Under the pieces are notes generated by a model. That model saw only the letters and a program-made list of their open reading frames with translations, was not told where the DNA came from and did no database searches. The translations under genes were made by a program, and so were the position numbers. A stretch of 63,305 nucleotides of DNA from Heterotrichella gracilis (lineage: Eukaryota; Sar; Xanthophyceae; Tribonematales; Xanthonemataceae), in the NCBI GenBank assembly GCA_032358255.1, contig JAULBX010025331.1, positions 1 to 63,305 of the forward strand, in the 5' to 3' direction. Shown here piece after piece: positions 34,601 to 48,338 of this stretch. Positions within the stretch are counted from its first letter, which is position 1. Each line of letters starts with the position of its first letter.

Positions 34601-37600
34601 ACGCCCACCAACCTGTCAAGTACAGAGTGCACAAATGCATCCACACAGCTGGCAACGCTCACAGTTGTTCAGCCAGAGCCACACGTATGGATGAGGTACA
34701 GCCAAAGCAAGAGCACCACATTCTCCCCCCACATTCTCCCAGTGGCAATAAACAGTGACCACTAGATTTAGGGTTTAGGATTGTACGCAGAAGCCACCTA
34801 GCCCCACCTGCTCCAGCTGCGTCGCCATGTCCTCATCTGCCTCGCCTGTTGCACCCCCCGCCACCTGCATCAGCCGCTCCACGTGCGCCTGGAGGGCAGA
34901 CACCTGGCTGCCGGCCTACGTGGAGGAACAACACAGATAACTTCCCATTGTAGAGCAATGCCGAATACAGCACCGGTATGCCATCCATCGGGTAATTTAC
35001 AGCTGCATGCCAAGCCCCGCAAGATACCAGGCCAAACAGCAAGGGACCTGCTCCTTGTCCACATGCGCACCTCCTCCAGCTCCTTCCCCTGGGCAACCAG
35101 GCGGTCCTTTGCTTCCTTGGCCGCCACCTCTGCGGCAGCAAGCTTCTGGTTCAGTGCAGCCAGCTCCGCAGCCTGCTTTGACACCGTCTGCTGTGCGGCT
35201 TGCAGCTGGGCGGCAAGTGCCGCGGCCCTGCTGGCCTCCGCCTGCTGCTTGGCTTCAGCCTGCTGGTGCGTGCTCTGCTTGGCCAGTGCCAGGCGCAGCT
35301 CTGCCGCCTGCTTGGTGGCCAGCTCCTGTGAGGCCTTGAGCTGCGCCTCCAGCTCAGACACGCGTGACTGGAGCGCAACCACCTGCTGCCTGGCCTCCTG
35401 CAGCTGCCCCGCCTGCCAGAGGTGGAAGGTGCAATCAGCAGGCATTGAATGAGTAAAGGTTGCTGCATGCTTGAACCTCAAGACACGACATTGTCCAAAG
35501 TTTGGAGTCCAAACTTGTGTCAAATGCCTCCAAAAAATCCAAGTGCACATCACTAGCACATCCTCTAGCATACAGCGTCATTACTTACATCCCTTGGAAG
35601 CGCCCTCCCTTTCTTTGCCTCAGCCTCCAAGTGCCTCATGCGCTGCAGCGCTTTGTTCCAGTTTGCAGCATTTATGAGTGGTTGTTGCGGATGTTGCTGT
35701 TTGAGCTGCAAGTCTTGCACATCGAGCGCATTCAGCGATGCATTAATGTAGGCCTTCAGCTGGTTGGTGCTTTTTGCATCTTTGGCAACCTGTTTTGTCA
35801 GGCGCTCGACCTCTGCCTCCTTCTCTGCCAGTACTTCCTTCAGCTCCCTCTCCTTGTCATCAGCCGCTGCAGTACCAGTAGCAATGGCAGCCTGCACACC
35901 ACATTCAAACACAATCTTTAACCCACCACTGCAGCCTGCATCGTAGTGAAGAGCGCAATGCACCTCACACAGCACGCACGTGCCACTGACAGACAGCTGC
36001 CACGGGCCTCTTGACGTGACACATGCGCCCTACTAGGCCAATCCTCACAGGAATGGGGCTGTCCTTTCCACCTCCTCACCTCCAGCTCCCCTGTCACCCT
36101 GTCAAACTCCCCCTTGAGCCTCTCATACTCGGCCAGCTCAACCTTGTCCTGCGCCTGTGTCAGCTCATCAACGCGCTTCTGCCACTTGGTACTGACAGCC
36201 TTCTCAGCCTCCAGTGCCTGCTTGGCCAGCTCGGTGTCGGCCGCAAGGTCCGCAAGCCTGCGGCGCAGCGGCTGGATTTCCCGCTCCAGGTCACGGTTGC
36301 GCGCCTCCACGCGCTGACGGGCCTCGCTCACAAGCTTGTTCTGGCTCCTGCACAACGGAGTGACAGAGGTGGACATTAGCGAAAATTTAACAGAACCACA
36401 TGCAGAGTGTGTTGCAAAAGTGATTACTGGACACACAACCTGTTGAATGGTTGGGCACAGATGCCTACGCTGCATGCTTCATGAGCATGCCTGACTGCAT
36501 GTACCTAAGTCACTGACACAGGATGTGCCTGGGGTTACCATGCCCTTCCTAGGCTTGGCTATCATCCATGCCATGCCCATAAATCTCACGCCTCACCTCA
36601 GCGTGCTGTTTGCCTCCCGCTGCACATTGAGTGCCTCGTGCAGCTCCACCAGCTGCTGGTGCGCACCCTGGCTCATCACAGTCTCGCGCTGCCGGGCTGC
36701 AGCAGTGCCCAGCGCCACCTGCGCCGCCTCCAGCTGCTTGCGCTGCGCATCCAGCTGCCCCTCCAGGCGCTGGCGAGTGAGGCGCTCCAGGTTGGCGGAG
36801 GTCTCGGCCGCCAGCTTGGCGGTGGTCAGGTGGGTGATCAGAGACTGGATCTCAGCTGAGGCAGGGCAGGAAGGGTGGCGGTGTCAGTGGAAAGTTTGCA
36901 AGCTGTGGACAATGGCATAGGAAAGATGCGCCTGGATAAGCGACAAGTGTACAAGTGTACAAGCTTACTCAGAGAGAGAGTGCAGATGTGTTTGACCAAC
37001 AATGCTGTGCAAGTGTACCATGTCCTTCTACATGTGCGCGGTGTCCCGTGTCCTCCTGTACATGCAGGCATCCACCCACCTGCCTCCCCGCTCGACCCCT
37101 CCAGCCTCTGCCCCACCAGCGCCGTCATCTGGTCCGCCAGCGCGCACTTCTCGCGCTCCACCTCCTGGGTGCGCCTGTTGGCCGCAGCCACCTGCCCCTC
37201 AAGCTGGCTGCGCAGCGTGTCCAGCTGCAGGTGGAAGGCACTCTGCGGGGGGCAGGTGGAACCGTCGCTACCATGAGACCCACGCATATACCTTGTGCGG
37301 TATGGGAGCAGGATGTGACTACCGCCTGGCCAGCACCGGGTCCATGAGGTGCAACCGCCACTGCTGCCTGGCACTGGTCAAATCAGCACTCGGTAGCACA
37401 TGACTCCTCATTTCGAAATAGGGCCCACACTCCACCTAGCCACAACCCACGGGTACAGACCGCACCCATAAAGCCACATGCACCTCCATCCCATGCCCTT
37501 GCCATCCCTGTCCCAGCCCCACCCACCTTTTGTGCCCTGAGTGCCTGCACCTCATCCTGCAGCGGCCCAAGGCGCCCTTCCAGCGCGTCGTACGCCGACT

Positions 37601-40600
37601 GCAGCGCCTTGAGACCATCGCTGGTGCGCCCATGGTCCGACACCGCTGCATGGTACTTGTCGCGCCACTCCACCACTGAGGCGCGGTGCGAGCGGATGTC
37701 TGCCAGCAGCTGGTTCTGGCGGCCCTGGGCATCGGCACGCAGCTTGTCCAGGGCGTCGGCGGTGGCCTGCGTGCGGGTGGGTGGTCAGAGCGGTATAAGG
37801 TGTATCGAGGGACGCCATTCAAATGGTATATAGGGTCATACCAGGTATGGATTTACTTATACTACAAGCATGCACAGTTTCAATTGGTGGAATTCAAATA
37901 TGATAAATTGAAAAGAATTTACTTTTTTATTTTAAGCTTTCTATCCGCATCCGCACCCCGCAACGAGATGCCCATGAAATAAACAGGGCTGGCGCAAGGC
38001 GTGTGGAAGCCTGGAACACCCCAGCCATGCAACACTTCACCTCCTGCTGCATTCCCCACCGCCCACCTTTATCTTCTCCTCCGCTGCCTTGACCTCCTCC
38101 TCCAGCTTTGCCCTGGCCGCCAGCCCCTCCTCCTCAGCCTGGCGCAGCACTACCAGGTCCTGCGCGGTGGAGCTCACCTGCTCCTGCATGGAGGACAGCT
38201 CGGCGTCCTTGGCGGCCAGGCGGGACTCCATCTCAGACACAAGACGGCCGTGCAGGGCCTGCAGCAAAGAGGAAGGGAGGTCAGCAACACGCAGCAAGCA
38301 GGACATGCCTGCAATCCCCTTTGCAGCAATCCCCTCCATCCCATGCCAGCGCGCATAAACAGAACACATGATGAGGCAGAGCAACTGGAACCAGAACAGA
38401 CCTGTTATACACATCATCCCACTCACTGGACCATGTGGCACATCCCACACTGCGCTGTTGCATCTGTGCCACCGCACCCCACCCCACCCCGGCTGCCATG
38501 TCCCACCTGCTGGTCCTTGACGGCCTGGTCGCTGTCCCTGGCCAGCGCCTCCCAGTGCCTGGCCTGCGTCTTGGCAGCAGCAGCGGCCTCCTGCGCCTCG
38601 GTCAGCTGCTCGCGCACCAGGTGTAGCTCGGTGGCGGCGCTGGTGTCGGGGGGGAGCACGCCAGAGGCGGGCGTGGCAGCCTGCGGGGGCAGAGTGACGT
38701 GCGCGTGAATGATGGGCGAAACGGCGCACAAGCAAGCAAAGTAAAGGCAGGGGAGGGATGCAATGGCGGGGTGGACACCAGCTGATGCCATTCCCCCATG
38801 CGTCCTGAGACACAAGCAGAGGGCAGCCTGTGGGGTGCATGTTCAGTCTGCTGCAGCCCACCTGCATCTCCAGCAGCTCCGCCCGCTGCTCCGCCCGCTG
38901 CAGGCTGTCCCTGAGGGCCTCCACCTTGACGGCAGCAGCAGCGGCGTCCTGCTCGGCGCGTGCAAGGCGCTCATTGGCGGCGTCAAGCTGGGCCTGCAGC
39001 ACAGAGACCCTGCGCAGATGGGGCTTGAGGTTGGCGGCCATGCAGGGGAGAGGATGTGGCGCAGTGTGACAAAAAGTGGTTCAAGCTATGGACACTTGTA
39101 ACAGGTCTCATGCACAGGCAGTGCGCATTCTCTCTGACAGGCTCATGCACAACCACCCAAAACTTGCGAATCATTTGATACATCTTAAAAATTACTTATT
39201 GCATAATAATCTTGTTCAGGTATATGCATTCTCCATTGCTGCCACCTTGCATATACTTATGTCATGAAACAAATCCAAGATATTCTTGTATAGTTTTTTC
39301 AAAGATGCTAGCTGGGCAGCTAGGTTGGTCCCACCTGCTGTCCCCTGACCCAGCCGCCAGCCGCGCCTCCTCCAGCTGCGCCCTCAGCGCCTGGCGCTCA
39401 CTCTCAGCGCGTGCGCCATCGCTGGCCACCTCCTGGCGCAGCCGCTGCACCTCGGCGCGCAGCTCAGACTGCTGGCGAGACCAGTCAGCCTCCCTGAGGG
39501 GGGCACACGTGGCAGGAGGTGGTAAGTTGAAGTGGGGCATATGGTGCAGGATTAGGCGGAGTACAAACCCGTTGTAGCAGCTGAACAGAGCTCAATGTTA
39601 GTGTGCATCCTCCCATCGCGCATGATCAGCATACGCAGTCACGTCATTGCCAGCTGTGCTCGATGCAATACTGCAAAAGTCCTCCCAACAATCACACAGG
39701 CTTTCGACCCTGTCCCACAATCTCCCTTCAGCCCAACCCCATCCCCTGGCCCCCGTCACATACTGTATGGCGAACACTCCCTTCTTTGTTGCCAGCTCCA
39801 CCTGCAGGTCCTGGCAGGTCTGGTGCAGGCCAGTCACCTCGTCACGCAGCCGCTGCTCGCTTGCGGCAAGCAGCTTCTTTTCGGCGCTGGTGTGGTCAAG
39901 CTGGGGGCAAGGAGCAAGGGTTGAGAGGGCATAACGGGGCAGGAATGAAACCGTACGCCTTGTGCAACGGCGTGCAAATGCTGCAAGCTGTCCATAGACC
40001 ACCGTCAGCAAGCACCACAATCCGGGTACATGCGGTTGCAGATGCCAGTTGCGCTCCACATGCAGACATTCCAATCCGCATGCACTGCTGCATCTGCACC
40101 CCTGTCGCCACCCACCTGCGCGCGTGCAATGCGTGCGTCATTTCGCGCCGCCTCCAGGCCCGCCTCCAGCTCCGCTGCACGCTTGAAGAAGCCGGAGATC
40201 TGCTCAGACATACGTGCCACGTGCGCGGCCTCCTGGCGCTGACCGTCGCGCGCCTCCGCCAGCTGCGCATCCAGGCGGGCGGCGTGCTCCCGCTCGTAGT
40301 CAGAGGTGGCCTGCGGGGTGGGCGGAGAGGGACACACGCCCTATATATACAGGCATGTAGGGAGCACAAAAGTTTTTGCGGAGGACGACATCAGCCGTTG
40401 ATATCGGACCAGGGTTTGCACAGTCAAGCACAGACACAAACTACATTTGGACCAGTGAGATTCCCGGATAATTGCAAAGATTGCGCCAAAGACCCAGGCC
40501 CCTACTGTGCAGGCACGCCGCCGTACCTGGTGCCTGCTGGCCTCTGTGCGTGCCTCAAACGCCTCGTTGCGCGCCTGCTGCGCCTCCTCCCTCAGCAGGC

Positions 40601-43600
40601 GCTGCGTGTCCGCGGCCTCCTGCGCACGCTGCTCAAGCTGGCGCTGGAGCTCAGAGATCACCTTCTGGCTTTGGGCGGCAACATCCTGAAAGGGCCAGGG
40701 GGGACAGCATGGGCCAGGTAGGAGGAAATCACGGGTGGGAAGATGCTGCAGCCATTGGCTTGCATGACCTTGGACGAGAGCAATAATGGTGCTGCGATGC
40801 AATCCTCTGGCACAATTTTGAAGCACCACTGCCTGGGATGCCCTCGAGAGTTCAGGGTTCAGATGTCAAACAGAGCCCTGGCTGCCCATGCTCCCCACTC
40901 AATTCCGCCAACTGGTGCAACTCAGCCACTACAACCCCGCCTACCTCGCCCTCCTCAGCTCCTGGTTCCTGCCTTGGCTCCTGCTCTTGTGGTGGGCTGC
41001 GCGGCGCCATGCCAGGCACCTCGCGCCCGTCGCTGCGCAGGAACTGTGCATACAAATCGCGCTGGCTCTTCATCTGGAGGTGAAGCGCCTGGAGGGAGTG
41101 GCGAAAAATGAGCAGTGTAGGCAGCCAAGACAATGGATGTGCAGGATGAGGGACAGATCCATGGCCTTCAATGCATTGGTAATCCCATGCCTGTGGCATG
41201 TTGTGTCCCACAACTTCCACACTATGCACCACCCCCAAGCCTTTGCTCCTTCCAGTCTCCTCACACGCATGAAGTACACCCAACCCATTCCGCCATGCGC
41301 ACCTCAGATGCCTCAGTGCGCTGCCTCAGCTCTGCAATCTGCCTCTCCGCCGCCGCGATCTGGTCTGCGTACATCCGCTCCATGCGCCCCTCCACCTCAC
41401 TCTTGATGTCCTCCAGCTGGCGGCTCAGCTCACGGGTGGTGGCTACCAGCTCGGCATTGCGCTGCTGCAGCTCCTGTGGCATGGGGGCAAGACGAGATGC
41501 TGAGAGGTCGGAAATGGGAGCAATGGAGGCAATTGCGGTGCATGGCAGGAGTGCAGCACCTACTGCAGGATGTTAACACCCTAACAGGGCGAGTTGCGCC
41601 TGCAGATGCTGACAGACGCATGAACCCACAATCGTGTACAGTGGGTTTGGTGTGCACAAGCGTCGCAGGTGTCTACCCACCTGGATGTTCTCAAAGGTGA
41701 GCAGGTGCAGGGTGATGGTGGTCTGCGCGTCCATGACTGCGCCTGCGGGTGGAGGCGCTGGGCGCTGTGCCTGGTTGAGCAGCACTGCAACCTGGTGGCC
41801 CAGGTCACGCACCTGCTGCTGGAGGGTGCTGCACGGCGCACAAGCAGCGGGCGTTAGGCAGCAGACACTAGCCCCATTAGGGGCATGGGTGGCTGAAAGC
41901 ATGCATGCACGCACACGGTCAACCGAAGCCAAAAGCATGCAGCAAGCCCCATTGTGTGAATGGATGCTTGTCAACGGCAACCCTACTATGTCCTGTCCAA
42001 GAAAGTAGTTTGCCTTACTTGTTTTGCCTCTCCAGGGTGCGCTTGTCCGCCTCCTTGTGCGCCACCTGCGCCTCCAGCTGCTTGTTTTGCACCACGAGTG
42101 CATCATTGGTGCGCTGAGCCTGCTCAAACCCGGTCTGCATGGCCTCGTACTGGAGCTGCTGCTCCTGGACAAGCAGCGCCTGGGGAGGAGCAGAGGGAGG
42201 TTGGCATAATTTCATGGCACTCCATCTACGGCATGGCATGGCGGAAAGCATGCACCCAGCATGGCACAAATGTCAAAGCATCTAATTAACACCATGTGCA
42301 TGCATTAGTGCAGAGTCTCAATATGCGCAGTGTGTGGGTGTGGTTCTGCCAGGGGTCCTCCAGCCCGGCTATATTCCCATGCACAGCTCCTCACCCGCTG
42401 CTCAATGTCGTGGAACAGCTGGTCCATGATGATCTCATTCTGGCGGTTCTTGCTGCGCTCCGTACGCAGCTGTGTGCTGGCCTCCACATACTTTGCATAC
42501 ACGCTCACAACGCTCAGGCCCTCAACGGGGGCGATGTCGGAGGGGGTGGCGGCTGGAGGGCACAAGGGAGAAGCGCGATGGTCAGGAGCGGGGAGGGCAT
42601 CGGGGACAGGGTGACAGTCACAGGTATCCACACATTGAAACACCAGGACACACAGCAAAGTAATAAAATTTCATTAGCATTCTTAAGGTATTTCGCATTG
42701 CATACAAGTCATGAATCCCTTCATTTTCTGCAATGACGCCATACCAAAACTCATGCTTCACACCCACCTTCCGGCGTGCTGCTGCCTGCCTGCCCAGTGA
42801 GCGCTGCCGCCAGACCCGCCCCGCCCGCTGCGGCCGCCTGTGCAATGCGGTCCCTTGCCGCCTTGTGCTCCTGCGCCAGGTTCTCGGCGGCCTCGCGCGC
42901 TGCGTTGGCGGCCTCAAGGGCGTTGGCATGATCCTTCACTTGCACCTGATGGGGCAACAGGGGTCAGGGTGAGCAGGCTGATGAGATCCAGCGTGTACCC
43001 TCTACATGCCTTGAGCAGACTGCAAGTGTTGCGCAGTGCAGCAGCAAACTGGCATGACATGAATGGCGTAGGATGCACCGCCATTTCATAGCATCCCTCT
43101 CAGTGTGCTGGCCGCCCTTTGCCCCCTCCACCCACTTCACACACCACACTCACCTCGATGCATGCCTTGAGCTCCGCCACCGATGTCTCCAGGAAGGCCA
43201 CCCGCCCGCCGCGCTCCTCCGCCTGCTCCTTGTACAGCTCGGCCAGACGGCGTGCAGCGGCCAGCTCGCTGTCAAACTGCTGGGTCTTGCTGGCCAGCTC
43301 GTCGCGCACCTCTTTTAAACGAGAAGAGGCCTCCTGCAGGGGGTGGGCGGGGTGAAGTGGGGGTATGGGGGCTCAGCCGCATTGATGATGGGGACGTGAA
43401 TAATGTGTATGCAGGGAGATAAGCACTAGATTTAGGGTGCGAACCCAGGTTGGAAGAGGAACAAATGCCATTGATGCCATTGAGTGTGGGTTGTGAACTG
43501 GTTGAGGAGGGCATTATACCAATGCATTTCTGCACCAGAACATAGGCTCAGGATGTTACCTGTGCAATCGCCAGCTGCTCCTCGTGCTTTTGCCTGGTCT

Positions 43601-45850
43601 TGGCCTGCGCCCCCTCCAGCTGCTTCACCTGGGCGCTGGCCTCGTCAAACTGCTGCTGGAGCTGGAGCAACTGCAAAGGCAGCAGAACAGGCACGAAATC
43701 AGGGCCTGGCGCTGGCAGAAGTTCACGCAGGATGCAGGAAGGGAATGAACGCCCATCCCAACCATATGCCAGACAAGGCTTGTGCTAATAATCGGCAATT
43801 ACTCCATTGGCGCCCTCCACCGTAATTATGGCGGTGCATGGCTGGATGTTCATGTTTATCCAGCTATACGTGTTATGCATCTCCTGTATCCCAGGACCCT
43901 ACTACTACCATGCCCCTTAACGCCAGATCAGTCACTGCGACTACCCAGTACATTCAGCTTGATACATTGGCAAGATTCCAACCTCTGGCCCATGCCCAGC
44001 CCGCCCCAGTGCCCAAGCCTATACAGCAATGTGCGATTGCACAGGTGTAAAGCTGCATGCTGACACCGGCCAGCCAACGTGTGGTTCAAGGCACGTGATA
44101 TCCACTGCTCATCACCCTCAATATGGACGGAGCATGCTGCTGCATGCATGATCCATCACCTCTCTCAGGCCTAGTACGGTACTTGCCATGCAGCCCTTTG
44201 CTCTCCACACACATCTCTCCCCGCATGCCTCACTAGACCCATTGGCTGGTGCAACCCCGCCGTCCCCCAGCCCCCGCCATGCCACCGGAAACCCTCCGCC
44301 CGCTCCTTTAGCATCCCCATGCACCCACCTGCTCATGCGTTGCGCGCCTGTCCTCCGCCTGCGCCTTGGATGCCCCTTCCAGCTCCACCTTGTACCACGC
44401 CACCTGCTGCTCCAGCCCCTCCTTCTCTTGGCGCAGCCGCTGGGACTCGCCGCTGGCCGCCGCAGCAACGCGCTGCGCCTCCTGTGCGCGCGCCTCCAGC
44501 TCGTTGGTGGTGCGCGTCAGGCTCACAACCTTGTCCTGCAAGGGGGAGTGCTAGGGGTTTGGCGGGGGCCAGGTGTGGGAGTGCAACCACAATCCGTTAC
44601 ACGTGGGGTCACAATCGAGTAGAGGGGTGGCGCACCCATTCAACTCTTGAGCGGGGTGTTAAAGGGTTCGAGGTGCTATTCCACATTGCAAGACAATTGT
44701 GGCACAGAGCAGGGGTATATGATTGTTTGGGGTTTAGGGTGTGCGGGTACCATGGCTGTCTTGAGCCGCTCCTCGCTGGACTGCAGCTCCAGGCCCCGCT
44801 GCTCCAACACCTTGTCCAGGGAGCGCTTGGAGGCATGCAGCTTGTCGACCTACAGCCAGTTGGCAAATGCAGCGTTTGACAGGTCGCCATGCTTGAAATA
44901 TTGGTGGGGTGGTCGTGCAGAATGGAATAAACAAGGAATATTGCACACACGCAGTCGAGCCTGTAAGCCTGCAACTGATTTTGCCCACCAGCCCTAATAT
45001 GTCTGCTGTCCCTCGATGACTGCCCAATATGAGAAATAGGTGGTGAGTAAGGAACCATGCACCCCCCCACCACACGCCACACCTCCTGTTTCTGCTGTTC
45101 AATTACTGCCTGCTTCTCCAGTTGCACGCTCTGCAACCTGTGCACCTCCTTTTGCAGCTTCTCCAGCTCCTGCAAGAACAACGTGCGTGTTGCCAGCACA
45201 ATTGGGGGCGCAGCATGCATGGGTACAGGGGACTGCAGGGCCGAAATGAATTGGGTAAAGCGTATATGCATGCATACTGTAAACAGCTCGTACTTTCTGC
45301 TGCTCCGCATTGTCTCCCCGCAGCTGCTCTTTCTCCTTCGCAAGGGCCTTGTGGTTCTCCCACAGCGCAGTGTACTTCCTTTCAGCTCGCTGCATGGTAA
45401 GCAAGATGGCTATGTCAGGAGGTACTTTTTCATTAAAACAGTTGCAAGGCAACTCCTTTAGGAGCAGTAAACCAACTTGTGAGGACAGTGTGTCGAGCTC
45501 CTGTGCTTGTTTGTTGCAGAACAAAGAGCAATGTGGTGCAGGTACCCACCTGCATAGCAGCCTCATGGTTGGTGGAATTAGCCTCAGCCTGCAGACACAC
45601 AGGTCAGCGCCACTCTCAGACCATGCAATAATCAAGTTCGTTTTCCGTGCTGACGCTGTCACAGGTGGGATTTTGTCACGAAGCTGCGAGAACCCATTGT
45701 GGGTGCATTTAGCAAGTGCACACACCCCATCGCTGGAGGTAGCAGGACGAGGCCCATCAGACAAGCACATACCTTAGCCTTGAAAGAGCTAAGCTCATCT
45801 TCCAGCTGAGCCACTCGGGCCCGAAGCCCTTCGCTCTCCGAATCAGGCAT
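31643..45850 (-). CDS. TPR: Nucleoprotein TPR / NUA (Mlp-type nuclear-basket protein)
   Basis: Giant filament protein of the nuclear pore basket; in yeast, animals and plants it handles mRNA export control and tethers MAD1-MAD2. The start MPDSESEGLRARVAQLEDEL opens about thirty exons of nearly unbroken coiled coil, roughly 2,000 residues in all. Family landmarks are a GLSVVSVYAKYVEASTQLR segment (42399-42547), LLTFENIQ joined to ELQQRNAELVATTREL (about 41430-41700) and a late VELAEYERLKGEFDRVTGEL segment (about 36080-36160). The coil ends near 34,100. The rest is acidic, Ala/Pro/Glu-rich and disordered, with KRARVEVEEE (about 33590) as a possible nuclear signal and a Gly-Gly-Asp repeat. The last exon is inferred to be only 26 bases (31643-31668) ending KKPDPKA; without that splice the frame would read on to 31690. 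Confidence 0.88.
32470..32515. repeat. Gly-Gly-Asp coding repeat in the TPR tail
   Basis: Repeated CCATCTCCA/CCATCACCT-type units encode four to five GGD repeats on the minus strand in the acidic TPR tail. A similar short repeat of GGTGCA units (about 33270-33290) encodes alternating Ala-Pro. Confidence 0.7.
34335..34396 (+). repeat. Dispersed repeat (family C), copy 1, with TAAC-type tail
   Basis: The segment from GTGCAAAACCGACTGCTA to GGAATGCATGTAACTAACT and a short TAAC-like tail is shared with 54912-54969 in the same orientation. Copy 1 has about 12 extra bases in the middle. It lies in a TPR intron, antisense to that gene. The simple tail suggests the 3' end of a third LINE family. Confidence 0.6.
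37850..37985. other. AT-rich segment in a TPR intron
   Basis: A markedly AT-rich stretch inside otherwise GC-rich TPR introns, with runs such as ACTTTTTTATTTTAAGC. No coding potential and no identifiable element. Confidence 0.4.
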
Positions 45851-46221
45851 TGCTGCAAGGGGGAGACCGTGTTACATGGAATGGCGTCGTGATGCAGCCA
45901 TCAGGCACCTCTAGACCGTAACCTTCCAGACTGTGGCATATACGACTATTGTTTGCAGTACAGTGTGCTCATGGCTTCGAGCATAAACATGAAAGCAATA
46001 GAACATACAGTGTTTTACAAGCTTTCAAATAGGACCCGTTTGCAGACCCTGCAAAATTTGGCAAGGATTTGACATTTACGGGAGCTCGGGGTCAAATGTT
46101 GGGGAACTCAAAACCTCCTTGGGCTGAAAAACCTACGTTTGTGTGCTGTCAAACCTCTCCACTGGGCTGCAGCTGTTGTACCGACTGCCCCTGTGCAACT
46201 TGGACAAGCTTCTGTCTAGGC
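45851..46221. promoter_or_regulatory. Divergent promoter region of TPR and the FAD oxidoreductase
   Basis: 371 bases separate the divergent start codons of TPR (45850) and the FAD oxidoreductase (46222). An in-frame ATG at 46069 could extend the oxidoreductase by 51 cysteine-rich residues, but these do not resemble the family, so the sequence is treated as 5' UTR and promoter. No named element was found. Confidence 0.5.
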
Positions 46222-48338
46222 ATGGCGGTCCTCCCCGCCAGTCCAGTGCATGATAAGGTTGTCATCTGTGGGGCAGGAGTAATTGGAGCCTCCACAGCCT
46301 ACTACTTATCCCTCAAGGGAATAAAACCACTGGTAATTGAAGCTTCAACGCCTGCCTGCTCGGCTTCAGGAAAAGCAGGTAATTGGCACACGCATGCATA
46401 CACATGCACACATGTTGCGGGCGATGTGGATGTCGCAATAGAGTGCATCGCAACAATCAAGTTTAGTACTGTTTACATTATTGCCTCTTACAAAATATTG
46501 GCATTTTGTCTCAACCTTACCTCAAGTGGCCTGCTTTTCCGGATGGGAAGACATGCCACACACATGCAACACACACACACACGACTACACACACGTACAA
46601 CCCTCTGGCAACCCGGTCCCCAGTCACCTGCACCCTGCGCAGGTGGGTTCTTGGCACTGGACTGGTGCGACGGCTCTCCGGTGGGACCCCTGGCACGCAA
46701 GAGCTTTGCCCTCCATGCTGAGCTGGCACAGACGCTGGGCATAGACTGTGGCTACCGCCGCATGCGCGCCCACTCGCTGCGCGTGGCCCAGCCTGCCAGT
46801 GGTGGCGGGAGGCGGCACCGTTACGAGGGCGTGGCTGAGTGGGTGAACCAGGGGGCGGTGAGCAGTGCGTCCCTGATCGGGGATGAGGAGACCACGGCAC
46901 AGGTGGGGCGGGGTGCAAGTTGAAGGCAGGGGAAGGCTGTGGCAGGGAAGAACTCAAACAAGCTCTGGTTGCAACAAGGCGTGAGGCAGTGCACGACCCT
47001 TGTTAGTGCTGAATGCCTTGCAGGCACACTGGCAGCATGCAGACATGGCGATTGCATGCCATGGCAATGCCCGTGACATATCTTCCTTTCCCCGTTTCAC
47101 TATCAACCCTCCTGATTGCTGCCCAGGTGCATCCGGAGCGGCTGACTAAAGCCCTGCTGCAGCGAGCACAGGAGGGAGGGGCCCAACTGAGGGTGGGGAC
47201 GACTGTCACCGGGGTGGAACTGGATGCCGAGGGGCGGGTGGCGGGGATACGGGTGCGTGGGGAGTCGGGAGGGGAGGAGGTGATCCCCGCTACTGCTGTG
47301 GTGCTGGCGCTGGGGGCCTGGTCATCAGTGCTCAACAGCTGGTTCCCAAATGTCCCGGAGGTGACAGGTGGGTGCTCGGGTGGGTGGGTGGGTGCATGGG
47401 GGGGGCTCCACATCATGTGGGCATCGTAAATGTTGATGGTGATTTGATGGAGGGTGACCATGAGAAATGGCATCAACAATCTGAGCCTGAAATAGCACTG
47501 TGCATGGTGTTTTGGCGCCATGGCTGATTCCAGAACGTGCATGGGAAGCTGACAAAAGGCAGATTTAGGTCAGCATTTCCTGTTTGAGGCTTGCACAGCA
47601 GTATCTCCCCCGTATTCATAAATATCCCATGACCCCTTCCCAGGCCACAAGGCGCACAGCATCGTCCTGCACGACCCCACACAAGCCTGCTCAGCCGATG
47701 CGCTCTTCACAACCTACAAGAACCGGCGAGGGTCGTCCCTTGAGCCCGAGGTGTACCCCCGAGCCAATGGCGAGGTGTATGTGTGCGGGGTGATGGATGA
47801 GACGCCTGTGCCACCCACCGCAACCGAGGTGATGCCCAGCCAGGGGGCGTGTGAGACACTGAAAGAGGTAGGAGGGAAATGCAGGAATGTTCAACCTGTG
47901 AATGTTTGGTTTTATTATTTTTTTGTTTATGTTTCGTTTATGTTTCGTTTATTTTATTCAATTTCTATGGTTTACCATTTTGTTTATTTATTCATGTGCC
48001 AGAAATAAACTTTTGTGTCGTTGCGGCCATTACCAAACTGTTCAGCCATCCTCACACCAGTGCCCTCCTCCCCTCCCCAGTTCACTGCGATCATCACCCC
48101 CCACCTAGCCACTGCTACAGTGCTCAAGGAGCAGGCGTGTTACCTCCCCATTACTGATGACGGCGTCCCCCTTATTGGCCCTGTGAGCGGTGCACCGGGG
48201 GTGTTTGTTGCCACTGGCCACAGCTGCTGGGGCATACTGAATGGTCCCGCCACGGGGGCTGCCATGGCTGAGCTGATAGTGGATGGGGTGAGCACCATTG
48301 TGGACCTCAAGCCCTTCAACCCTTCTAGGGCTTTGTGA
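46222..48338 (+). CDS. FAD-dependent oxidoreductase, DAO family (TDA3-like)
   Basis: Five exons keep frame: 46222-46378, 46643-46902, 47127-47367, 47644-47867 and 48081-48338, giving 379 residues. The N-terminus carries the dinucleotide-binding motif GAGVIGASTAYYL, followed by the acid ending the second strand in PLVIEAS. Next comes the GGFLALDW block, then VHPERLTKALLQRAQEGG (the FAD-binding helix region) and a C-terminal ITDDGVPLIGPVSGAPGVFVATGHSCWGILNGPATG, typical of D-amino-acid-oxidase-like flavoproteins. The closest remembered relatives are yeast TDA3 and an Arabidopsis FAD oxidoreductase; the substrate is unknown. It could be an amine or amino-acid oxidase. No signal or membrane segment is seen. 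The start at 46222 is chosen because the Rossmann strand follows within 20 residues. Confidence 0.9.
47905..48010. repeat. T-rich tandem repeat in the FAD oxidoreductase intron 4
   Basis: Repeats of GTTTATGTTTC (about 47925-47950) lie in a T-rich stretch inside the fourth intron. It may be the tail of an old retrotransposon insertion, but no body is visible. Confidence 0.45.

Noticed and set aside
38037..39041. 334-codon minus-strand ORF read as one protein
   Set aside because: It runs through TPR introns; only the coiled-coil parts are exon, and the rest lacks heptads and changes frame relative to the neighbouring exons.
39603..40721. 372-codon plus-strand ORF, among the longest open frames in the window
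   Set aside because: It is antisense to TPR coiled-coil exons and its translation is arginine/leucine/cysteine-rich noise. The minus strand here encodes clear TPR-like heptads.
46069..46221. Upstream extension of the FAD oxidoreductase
   Set aside because: The 51 extra residues are cysteine-rich, resemble no family N-terminus, and the ATG at 46222 is close to the Rossmann motif as expected.
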